Source: Todiramphus chloris collaris
Lineage: Eukaryota; Chordata; Aves; Coraciiformes; Alcedinidae
Assembly (NCBI GenBank): GCA_025345505.1
Contig: JANVCC010000040.1
Location: 10,136,023 to 10,200,022 of the forward strand
DNA: 64,000 nucleotides
Direction: 5' to 3'
Positions 53,616 to 63,656 of this stretch are shown here, in pieces. How positions within the stretch are numbered: the stretch's first letter is position 1; each line of letters opens with the position of its first letter. The translations under genes were made by a program, and so were the position numbers. Under the pieces are notes generated by a model, which saw only the letters and a program-made list of their open reading frames with translations, was not told the DNA's origin and did no database searches.

Positions 53616-54603
53616 AGCCTAAAATTACCTCCAGACTTCTCCAAACACACCCAGCACTACTGCTTGATTACAAAAAGCAGAATAGGGAACCATTAATTGC
53701 TTCATAGTAGAGCCAAAAAAGTTCAGCTAAATGCGTTTTAACCATTGAATTCTTTTGAACATTGACAGCAAACACCAAGCTCGCAAGCCTGGCTAGGCTG
53801 GTTAAGGGTCTCGCTGCCATTTCTTAGAAACTGCTCTGCATATGAAAGCTGACACAACTCCAGGCACGATGTGTACTCAGGCCCTGCTGAAGAGCAGAGC
53901 TTGGTCTCAAACTTGCTATCACTGACATTGTCCTCCCCAGTCTCCTCTGACCTAACATGGGGACAGGTTCCAGCTTTGACCTCTGCCTCCAGACTGAAGT
54001 GAACCAAAGGGGTAACTCTAGTTCAAGAGCGCCACATGCTGTAGAGAGCACACATGACAAGTGCACACTGGAGAGAAAGTCCTTCATCTCTGTCGGGATG
54101 CTGGAATGTAAAGAAGTGCCATGATAACCTAATTCTAGGCTCTACTTAACACTTATTAACTGCATTCATGTTTTTAATGTCATTTCTTTCTCGTGTATCA
54201 TCTGCACTGCAATCGTCCACTAAATACTTCTATGTTAACTTCAGAAATGTTAGTAATTAAGTTCACTAAGTCAAATTTCCTGTGATGTATTAATCAGCAA
54301 AATTTATCTAACACTTTAGTTTGAATTACTCTTGGCCACGTCTCACTCCCAATTAGAGCCAGTCAGAAAGCCAAATACGCCCGCCCATGCCATCAGCTGC
54401 AGATCCAGCCTCTCCCCGAGGGAGTTCGGAGTAGATGCAGTTTGTACCACTCCAGGGAAGGCTACAAACCCTTCCCCTTGGCTCTTTCCTCCTCCAAGGA
54501 CAAATCTCTTACGTGGATGAAAGCAGAAACGGTCTTAGCTAGCAAGTCTTGTCTTTTTATCCTTGTTTAGCCTAAATTAATTGCCCCAAGTACAAAAATG
54601 TTG

Positions 54604-54640
54604 AACTATTACCTGCCACAGCAAGGTAAAAACTTGAATT
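54604..54640 (-). other. Weak candidate recursive-splice site
   Basis: The minus strand reads AGTTTTTACCTTGCTGTGGCAG joined to GTAATAG at 54613/54612, about 4.4 kb after exon B. The pyrimidine tract is short, so this is the weakest of the three AG|GT candidates. Confidence 0.15.
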
Positions 54641-55519
54641 ACAATGTGAAGCACGTGCTCAAGTGACAGCTTTGCTTGTTATAGTCCACAATAAAATGAG
54701 GCAGCTAAAATGCATTCTTAGCACTCCCAACTTAATTTTGGCGCCTGTCATAGGAAATCACGCAACGTGGAACAGATGTCACCAGACAGACAGTCTTTCT
54801 AAACTGCAGGCTACCCATGAAAGTCCCAACTGCAGCAGGATAGCTAAGAAGAGATCTTCCTTAGCACAGGTAAAGGAGCAAACTCACGTTCTGAGCTGGA
54901 AAAGGAGTCAGTCTCCTCTGCCAACTCCCCCTGTTCAAAGATACGGTAATTCCTGTCATTCTTAGCACTCTCATTCTTTTTCCTTTTAGAGTGGCTGTAA
55001 TCAGTTATTGGAAACATTGCAGGATAAAATAAAATCCTGAAATAACAAAAAAAATCCTTATTGCTGGTTGATGGACATGACACCCACTACAAACTCATCT
55101 CTCCACTATGCACGCTTTTCACTGGCTAAGCCAGAGCAAACAACCATCACTATTTATAACAGTCTTATTATGAAGCATGAGATTAGACCAGCAGGACTTC
55201 TGGTTTATTTTGTACTTTACAGAAGAATGAATTAAGTATATCTGGATGTAAATCAAAAGCCCCCATAGCATCCTGGGCAGTACACACCAGTACTCCATTA
55301 CTGGTATAGTTATAGCTTTCCTTAAGTCTTCCTTGCTACAAATTTAAGCCAATTACAGTCTTCCCCGTGGAGGACACTGAAAACACCTGATCACTAGTCT
55401 TTCTAAAATAACCCCGAACATCCTTGATTTTTGATCCACCACACTATTTTATTTGCTAAACTAAACTAAACCAGTACCTTCTGTATCTTCTGTTCTCATA
55501 CTCTGCCATTTGTCTCATG

Positions 55520-55900
55520 TTTTCTCAGAAGCGTGGTGCCCAAAAGTGGACATGTTATTCCAGCTGAATCCCAATCAAGACCCAATATTCAGAAATGAAT
55601 AAAAAATGCTAGTACCTGAGACAATATTCATGCTACTTGAGCCACAAAGATGTATTTTTCTTGTGTGCAAAACCAACACATGGTGTTGAGTTACCTCTGC
55701 CTGCACTCCAGTGTTTCATGAAATAATACAGCCTGATCAGACATCTCCCAGTAGCAGCTGTAAGCAGGACTTCCCATGACTAAACATAGCGTTTCACCAG
55801 CATCTTAAACTGACAGGTTACTTCTCCAGCATACAGAGATCTTTCTGAATTCAAATCTTGTCCTTCGTGATCATTTCCTTCCCTGTCTAGTGCCGCTTAC
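55520..55900 (-). mobile_element. Probable ancient CR1-like LINE fragment
   Basis: On the plus strand GGTGCCCAAAAGTGGACATG followed by TTATTCCAGCTGAATCCC resembles the antisense form of CR1 3' regions (GTGCCCAAAACTGGACAC…TATTCCAG). About 260 bp later, CTCCAGCATACAGAGATCTT and then TCTGAATTC resemble the segment in old CR1 copies that reads TCCAGCCTATACAGATCTCTCTGAA. The order fits one heavily decayed element inserted with its sense on the minus strand. I matched it from memory of the family, without alignment; boundaries are approximate. Confidence 0.42.
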
Positions 55901-56915
55901 ATATATAAATAAATAATAGCATAGTTGTTGATATTGTAAGAATATTGCAAAGGAAAAAGCTCATTCAAAACAGCAATGTTTTATCAAATAACATGTGTTT
56001 CATGTCAGGAGTCAGATATCAATGTACTGTTCCCCTCCTTACAGCAGTGGATAACAGCAGCACACTACAGTAACTCTACAGCTACCACAGACAGAGACTG
56101 AGACTACAATTTCAGTGAAGATTAGCGTAGTGCTTTTCCAGCCACTTATTTTCTGCTACCTTGTCATCATCCAAATAAGCAATATGCCACAAAAAGATGA
56201 CTCTGTGAAGGCTAAGTCACAATAGCATTAAAACAAAATATGTATTGATAGACAAAGAGATATTAATAGTGGTGTACTGTGCCAGAGAACCCAGTCTAGT
56301 ATTCAACAGGAATATAATATATGTTCATTCAGAGGTCTACCTGAGCCAAAAGACAGTATCTTGATATATTATTTTTGTATTGGAAATGTAATGGTACTAA
56401 ATGTATACTACAGTATCATGGAAAAGATCTCCAAGGTTTTGCTGTGCTTGCTTAGACAGCAAGACCCAGCAGACTGTTTAATAAGAATGCATTAATTTAC
56501 CTAGACAATTTTCTTTTTCTGTAATGAGTTTGCTTTTATTATATGCACATACTAAAGAATGAGTTAATTAATGAAAAAAAAGTATGTATTTATGTAGAAG
56601 ACTTGTCCTACAATTTCATTAGACTATTCAGCCTTCTCTAACCATTGTCTGTTTTTCTGTATGCAAGCATATGATCAAGTACAGAAATACTCTCAGAAAT
56701 TATTTCAATATGGCTGAAGCATGCGGAATTTCCGTTACCCGTTCTGTAAATAAAATAATTCAAGCAATCCTGAGTATTTATATAAATGTGTATTAACTTA
56801 GGCATTTGATATACGTCTGGTTTTTCTGCTTCCAAGTGTGAGCCTTTTTATTGCATATTTGTAGATAGCTGCCAGCAAGACACGGTATCAGAGGATTTAC
56901 AACTGTGAGGGTAGA

Positions 56916-56929
56916 ATGCCATCTGCTGC
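56916..56929 (-). promoter_or_regulatory. Partial CTCF-like motif (minus orientation)
   Basis: ATGCCATCTGCTGC on the plus strand matches 12 of 14 positions of the reverse-complement CTCF consensus; the two end positions fail. It lies about 2 kb after exon B in the sense direction. Confidence 0.25.
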
Positions 56930-58989
56930 TACTCTCGCTGCTACAGCAGGATAAACCAGAAGAATCATACAAGTGCTGCCTTCTGCCTTTCTCTTAACTG
57001 TAAAACGTATACAAACACCTCATTTTATTAAAAATTTAAAAAGAGCCCACACCAACACTGGGAGTTCTGGTGCTTTCACATGCAGCTCTTGTTATAATAC
57101 CCAGTAAAATAATTTGATATGGACCACGGGGTTCCATCCATGCAAATGAGAGGATGTTGTATCAGGCCTACTAGAACAAAACAGAAAAAGAAAGTGTAGT
57201 TTGACTGCAAACTAAATTATACTGGTAGATAATGTAATCAAACCATAAAAAAAGAATAAAAAGCACACTTGGAAAATGCATTTACAATAAGCTATGGATT
57301 TGCTAGACTGGGGCTAGGATTTCAAAACACTGGTATGTATCATGAAAGCCTTGCAAAATTCCCACTTTCTCAGCCTGGTTCCATACAAGATACATCATAA
57401 GCAAAGGCACTACAAAATACTGCCATTATCACTTTAATTCATGTCCATTTATCAGGGCAGGGGGAAAACCAAAAACAATAAAACAAACCAACACAAAACT
57501 GTTCTCTTAAATTCATCCTACAGTTTTCCCCCACGTCCTTTCACTAAAGGTTGATTCATTCTATTCAAAACTCTTCAAGAAATCAAATGGAAACATTAGC
57601 CAGCATTTTACTCAATAATTAACCATTTAACTTTCCACATACAACACAATCACAGAGGCAGTCTTATGGTTGTTCAAAACACACCGCTGAGCTGGATAAA
57701 TTTGTGTGTATTGAATTCTGCTGTGGCTGGCAAATGTTCAAGTTTCACATTTTTCTTCTACTGACAACGAAACTCTGGGTGATTATAAACAATGCACGTC
57801 ATTGCCCACTGCTTCACCCACACACATGGAAGGCTGGCAGAAGCGTTTAAGGATGGACATAAAAAGCTCAGGTATACAGTCCTCCCTAACAATCTGTTAC
57901 ACCCTGCACTGAAAGGGCTTCTCCACACAGGGACACCTCAACTAGTCAGAATACAAGGTGAAATAAAAACACTCAAAATTTCATAGAAACCAAAAAGTAA
58001 CCTGGGAATTACAGCCCAGAACAACAACTACTGTACAGCCACATTGCATTTGGATTGCCATCAGCAGGAGTTTTCCTAATGAAAATCTCAGGAGCGTGAG
58101 TACATTTTGACTGTGCGCTGCCTGGTACTTAGCGCTAGAGCCGTGAACCACATTTAAAAATAACAAATCAGCTTTGACAATTCAACACATTGCTTTCACG
58201 AAAAAGTAATTCAATGTAGTGTAAAACTTTATTTTTAATATTAAGTGAGGAACCATTCAATAAAGTTGAAGTACAGTTCAAACCTGAAGGGATAAAAGAA
58301 TTCTTGAGATTGGGACCGTTCACCAGAAAGCAAGGATAGAGTGCTACACAAGTAAAACCAAATCTCAGTCACTGTCACAATTCTTGCTAAAGATTTGCTT
58401 GGGGCTGCAACAAAATTCTTTCAGTCTTTCTCAAGATCAATTGATCTCATCTTACTGACATTCTCTTTATAACATCTATATTATGACTGTCCCCTACAGT
58501 TAAGGTGAATTAACTGCTGCTTCTTAAAAAAATGCATCTTGCTTTTCCCGCTTCCCTAGTTAAAATGCAGAAAAGCCAAGTAATGTGAGAAATACAGTGG
58601 AAACCACATAAATGAGTAACTGTCAAAAGAACAGAACTATTAAAAGAATAAATCTTGTGTACCCAGCTGTGAAATATAACACAATATAGCAGAACCCAGC
58701 TAAATGTTTCAAATAAAAAATTGAAATGCAAAGTAACCGAAAATTGTTTAATGAACATAGCTGTTAAAATATTAACTCCTTGCATGCCAAAACTCAAATG
58801 CACACGTGGTAAGAAGCCCGCTCAGATGAACATCACAGTCCCAAGCTATCTCTCCATCCATCTATCTCTCCATCTAGGCAATCATCCACCATCTAAGCTC
58901 AAGAGCTTTTATACGTAAGATATATTGACAGGTCAATTTCTGCACAGGCTTTTTTATATCAAATGTTGTGGTTTACAGCAAATACTTAC

Positions 58990-59125
58990 CTTTGAGGTAT
59001 GCTGAAGCTGGTCTCCCACATATGTTTTACGGAACTGATCCAAGAACCACAGAATTGCCAGTTCTACTTTTTCATTACTAGACTGTGGTAACTGGGCATC
59101 CATCAAAGATATCAGCTGGAAAACC
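58990..59125 (-). CDS. RANBP17: RANBP17 internal exon B (136 nt, partial CDS)
   Basis: On the minus strand the exon starts after a T-rich tract and the acceptor TTAAG, and ends at the strong donor CAAAG|GTAAGTATT. One base completes the Arg codon split with exon A; 45 full codons follow, beginning VFQLISLMD, continuing through VELAILWFLDQFRKTYVGD and ending HTSK. This is one to two HEAT helices of the RANBP17 solenoid. LWFLDQFRKTYVGDQLQ is close to human RANBP17 and unlike the XPO7 counterpart (LSFFEQFRKIYIGDQVQ), which supports the paralogue call. It ends on a codon boundary, matching the start of exon C. The acceptor has A at -3 (AAG rather than CAG or TAG), the only weak splice signal among the three exons. 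There is no stop or frameshift, and skipping would break the frame. Confidence 0.95.
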
Positions 59126-60734
59126 CTTAATGTGAGAAAAAAACCCCAAAAACAGTTTCAAGAAGAATTCTCAAGCTAAATGATGTCGTCACAGGTAATT
59201 TCTTCAGGAACACATTAGCAGTTTTTTGCTTGCCTGAGTTTCTTCTAAGATTTTCTTTTGTTTATATGTTAATTATGCTAATTGACTGCTACTAAATATA
59301 AATATCAACATAATATTTTTCTAATTAGTTTGACACTTGAAATTTTCTTGGATGCATATGTTATACTGTGGTAAGTTTATAAAATGTTTTTCTTTCTTTC
59401 TGAATGCATCAATTCCAGGAAGAAAGAAACAGATTTGAGAAGCATGGGTCTCAAACTGCAAGTGCAAGATTAGAGCTGTTCAAGTTCCCTGGGAATTGAA
59501 ACTACTGTACTTAGAACTAAGTTTACATATACAGTATATAATGCACTGCCTCACTTTTTTACACTTCTGTCTCTCCTAAAACATCTGAACAAATACATTT
59601 TCTGATCTAAATCATTACTTGACATATATCTCCACTGTACCAGGACCGATTTCAAAGAATCAACTTGAGCCTACATCAGCTAAGAAAATGTAATACTTTT
59701 TTTTTTTTAAGGAATATTCCTTTATTTTAATTCCCCATGTTCTTCTACGTATTCCTTGAAACCCTAATTCCCCAGCAATTCAAAAAAAATCACTCTCACC
59801 TTTTGCCAATTCTGAAATATATAGTCACTGGATTACAAGTCAGTAGCTACTTCATCTGTAAGCCTTTATATTAAAACCTCTCACTTTTAATAAAAACATA
59901 GTGGAAGATTGCTAACATCACAGAGCCCCAGGGTAGATTAGGAAAGCAAGCAACAAAGGAGAAAATGCGAAGCTTTGTATCCAATTCTAAGTTGTATGCC
60001 CTTTTTCATGCGTGAGCTAGTGGATGTAAATAACAGCATCAACATGCACACCTTTTTTTAACCCACTTGTGGGTGAAAACAAGGGTTAATGAAGTGTTTG
60101 CCACATACTTTGTGTTTGCCACAAGGAATACATGTCTCTCACAAAAATCACTAGCTCACCAATTGCCCTAAAACTTGCAGAAAGACAGTGCTAGCATGAA
60201 CGTTTTTAAATATAGAGCCTTCTTTTTTATTCGCAGCTCTAATCTAAAAATAATCCGAATTTTCAATGGTTAATCAGCAGAACCTATGCACTTCTTCACC
60301 TGCAATAATTAATGTAAAGGAAGTAGTGCAGAAGATAATAGCTGTATCTCACAGCCATTAAAATTAACGCTTGTGCACAACACACAAATGAAACCATGTA
60401 GCTACATGGGCATATCTGAACACTGCTTATAGTAAGAGACACGTTTGCCTTTAATCCTCTTCCTTTCCTCTAAAACCAAGTTTTGAAATGATAGCTTTAA
60501 TCCCTGCTCGGGATGATGACTTGGGCAAGAGCAAAGCCAGTGAAAGGGTCTCAATCCACAGAAAGTCAGTACAGTCCTTGAGCATCCACCACCCAAGAAC
60601 TGGTCAAAAATTGGTATATTTAAAGTAGAGATACCTGCTGATACTGAATGTCATTTAAGAAAACAAACAAAAACAACAACAACAACAACAACAACCACCC
60701 CCCCCCAGTTTAAAATAAAACAAGCAATACTTAC
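59126..60734 (-). other. RANBP17: RANBP17 intron between exons A and B (1,609 nt)
   Basis: A complete short intron with donor GTAAGTATTG (60734 downward) and acceptor ending TTAAG (59126-59128, minus strand). It holds an (AAC)8-C9 repeat close to the donor, a T12 run at 59697-59708, and a small cluster of direct and inverted repeats near 60058-60123. A 64-codon minus-strand open frame at 60402-60596 has no recognisable homology and is not called. Confidence 0.9.
60672..60706. repeat. (AAC)8 followed by C9, next to the exon A donor
   Basis: Eight AAC units (60672-60695), then a short junction and nine C (60698-60706). In the transcript this is G9 at about intron position +29 to +37 of exon A's downstream intron, followed by (GUU)8. 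Length variation here could influence use of the exon A donor. Confidence 0.9.
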
Positions 60735-60840
60735 CGGCAGGATAATTCTCCATCCATGGCATCATGCTCATTAGTACTAGTGTATGTTAAGCGTCCTCCC
60801 ACAAAAGTACCCACAAAATAGACAAGCCATGCTAGACGTC
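60735..60840 (-). CDS. RANBP17: RANBP17 internal exon A (106 nt, partial CDS)
   Basis: Read on the minus strand, this exon follows a pyrimidine-rich acceptor ending TTTTCAATGTTAG and ends at a strong donor, CCG|GTAAGTATT. It starts with the last two bases of a codon, carries 34 full codons beginning [10 protein letters not shown] and including [10 protein letters not shown], and ends with two bases (CG) completed by exon B to give Arg. The segment belongs to the mid-protein HEAT-repeat region of the RANBP17/XPO7 importin-beta family, at very roughly residue 460 of about 1,090. The family shuttles proteins through nuclear pores with Ran[12 protein letters not shown] fits RANBP17; XPO7 has GGRVSFAST as I recall it. 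The length is not a multiple of three, so skipping would shift the frame. The N-terminal Ran-binding region is outside the window. Family identity is near certain; the RANBP17-versus-XPO7 choice rests on remembered residue differences. Confidence 0.93.
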
Positions 60841-63518
60841 CTAACATTGAAAAGAAAGAACAGTTATTGATTATAAACCATCATGCTAGTCCAGTACACT
60901 TCCATATGGTATCAGCAGTTCTCTAAGGTATCAGACTGTGGAACGCTGTCAAGAGAACAGTTAGGTTTCTCCCTTTACCAGATTTTAAACCTGCCCAGAC
61001 AAATCAATGAAAAAAAAAATTCCCAGCAGAACTGACAGATAAACTAGAACAGCCTATCAACCTGCATGTGCTTATAAATAAAACACAAAAGAATTAACCT
61101 AAAACACAAATTAAGCAAACTCAGCCTAGTAAGATTAGATATACAATTAATCTAGTGTCCTCAATTGCCTGCCTCAAGTTACTTCAAGGCATGGAACAAT
61201 TTTATGTACAGCACCGCTCTTACATCTACTTATAGCACTAGGAATTAATTGAGGCTCACTACAATCTACTTGTTTCTTAGTTCCATTTCAAATAAAGACT
61301 TCATTGTAATATTAAACTGCTATCTAAAGTGATTTGCAAGTAAGAAAATATTTATGTCATAGATCAGATATATTCTTCAAGGAAAGACTTTGTGAACTAC
61401 CACATAGTTTTGAAAGTCTCTGTGGACTGTTTTCTAACAGGGGTTGAAAGACAGCCCATCCATTTCAAGCTACGTTGTCATACCTTCCCATCTTGACAAT
61501 TAGTTATCTGTCAGCTTCAGCAAAAGCACTTAAGAGGATCCACTGGCAAAGTCCTTAGCAATTAAAGTACAATGTAAGGACCAGAATTTCTGTAAAACTA
61601 CAATTTCATTAATAATTCCTGGACTTTGTGTACATAGTGTACTCTGTACAGGCTTTCAAATACTAAAATCACACGCTATTTACAAACAATAAATTCAGGG
61701 GAATTCTTTTGGCCTCTCTCTGCTGGAAAATCATTGCCATGTCTCAAAACCTGGATTATTTTAATGCCTCTGGCACATTACGATGGAATATCTTCACATT
61801 TGACTGCCTGATACCTTCCCAATCCACACAGATTCCTTCTTCAGCTTTTTAAGCTGTGAATCCAGTAACTAATGGTATCCTCTCTCAGAAAAGATGTACT
61901 ATTTTTTGCTAACGTAAGTTCACAACTGAGACCTGAATAGCGAAGTAACATGTAGATCTGTTAAAACTTCAGGATACCACTACAGGTTTCTTCCTTAACT
62001 GAACAGCACGGAGATTATAGGACAGTAAAGCTAGTTTTAGACACCGCCTTCCTTTGGCAAAATACACTTTGTAATAGATTAAAATGAACTGGTTGATGAT
62101 AACAGCACAGCCAAGCAAGACAATTTGGAAGAGTTTCTATTTAAGGTAATTTAAGTTACTAACAAGGCTTCTCAGTAAGTGAGATATGTACTAAACTAGA
62201 TGTCTCACTCTCATTACCAGGATTTTACCAAGGGATGACAGCAAAACTTACAAGAGTGAAGACAATACCCTGAGGAACAAAGTGTCTTCCAAACTCATTT
62301 TGAAGTTTACCATAATAGATGAGCTACAGATAAACAAATGAGGTAGTGTTATGACTGTCAACCAGTATTTTACTTTGGCTATTTCTCCATACAGATCAGG
62401 ACATGCACAGTATCTACCAAAAGTCTTTACATTTTACTGCTTGTTTGTTTCAAGTCTCTGATAAACTAGGCTTTGTTTACATAACATTAAACTTCACTTA
62501 AATTCCCTCACGTTGTGAATTGTTTTTTGACAAACCCAGGATCAAGAAAGCACTGAATGCTCTACTTCCCAAGCTCCTTCAACCAGAAATGATTAATAGT
62601 TCTGAGATGTTCCAATATTCTTATGGCCTGAATCTGATGACTGTGCATCATAAGGGATTCTCTACACTCAAGACATACATAGTACACTGTGTTCTATACA
62701 TAAAAAAAGATGCTGAGATCAAACATACACAAAAAGGTAACGCAAAATATGCAGATGATTTCAACACAAGTAGAGAAGAGCATTCAGGGTTATCCTAAAT
62801 CTCAGTCTTCTTAAAAAAAAAAATAACTAACCACACAAATATGTAAGACAGGATGAGACCTGTAACAGAAAACACTCTTGGACAGGGAACAAGTGTTGAC
62901 TTTTGAGATGAGACAAGATACGAGGAAGACATCTAAATATCTTCTCATATTGTTCCTGTTCCATTCCTAATAATCTGGAAGGACAGTATCAGCTGTCCAA
63001 CAACCAACATACTTCCTTGGTTCAAGACCCTGTGATTCTTCACAGACAGAACACTTTAAAGGAACACCCAATCAGACATGTACACATTGTAGTACAAACA
63101 GCTGTTAATTTAGGACACTAAGAGACTGCACCATCATTAGCAAAACACCAAGAAGCTGAAGCATCTAAGAGAACAGACATTGCTCAAACGAATTTAGTAT
63201 TAACTGCTAGTAAGGAATGGCCACTTGAAGATGGAGTCAAATAGCAACTGTGAAGCAGTGCTATCTGATCCAAAGTGCAGAGCCATCACTTTGGCCCAAA
63301 CTCTTCTTAAAATAAAAACTTGTCTTCCTTTTTACAAATGGCAGTAGCTCATTTTTCAGTAGATAGTAATTTTTCTGATGATAGACCTCTTCTCTCAGCA
63401 CAGCACCAATTAATAAGTGTGACTTCTTTCCTTCTTTAACACCTTCACTATTTAAAAAATTCAGTGCATTTGCTTTTGCAATTACTGAGGCAGGCAGCAT
63501 CTTTTCTTTTAGAAAATA

Positions 63519-63564
63519 ATTATTGCTGTAATAATCTGTAATTATGGTTTATAACAGCAATAAT
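63519..63564. repeat. Overlapping 11-bp perfect stem
   Basis: ATTATTGCTGT (63519-63529) is perfectly complementary to ACAGCAATAAT (63554-63564), with a 24-nt loop. The right arm overlaps the left arm of the larger foldback, so the two structures are mutually exclusive in a single strand. Confidence 0.55.
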
Positions 63565-63656
63565 CCCAAAGAAATCAGTCATTACCATAGATCACAAGTA
63601 ATCATTAACTACTGTTAATGACCCATTTCTTGGGGATTATTGTTTTAGTAAACCAT
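63544..63656. repeat. Long imperfect inverted repeat (41-bp arms, 31-nt loop)
   Basis: The left arm at 63544-63584 and the right arm at 63616-63656 pair without gaps at 34 of 41 positions by hand count; the longest unbroken pairing is CAATAATCCC with GGGATTATTG. The loop is 63585-63615, and a shorter 8-bp stem (TCATTAAC/GTTAATGA, 63602-63621) overlaps it. Possible readings are a small foldback DNA element, a structured RNA or miRNA-like precursor within the RANBP17 transcript, or mirrored TAATCC sites for OTX/PITX-class homeodomains. No known family was recognised. Confidence 0.6.

Larger units (their letters stand above)
4509..58989 (-). other. RANBP17: RANBP17 giant intron between exons B and C (54,481 nt)
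   Basis: The intron is bounded by a consensus donor (GTAAGT at 58989-58984) and a consensus acceptor (TTTCCAG at 4509-4515, minus strand). The flanking exons join in phase 0 and encode consecutive protein, so nothing constitutive is missing. The contents are mostly AT-rich unique-looking DNA with small microsatellites and homopolymers, a probable ancient CR1 fragment at 55520-55900, several candidate regulatory blocks and scattered short GC-rich patches near 5480-5570, 6235-6370, 7060-7160, 8510-8620, 9485-9610, 17790-17985 and 19640-19870. Stretches not listed separately showed nothing I could name. Long introns of this kind in conserved genes often carry regulatory elements for neighbours; TLX3 is the usual neighbour of RANBP17 in vertebrates. 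Confidence 0.9.

Noticed and set aside
59800-59825. Donor-like CAAAAG|GTGAGAGT on the minus strand within the A-B intron
   Set aside because: No acceptor and open exon in a compatible phase nearby; exon A and B already join perfectly.
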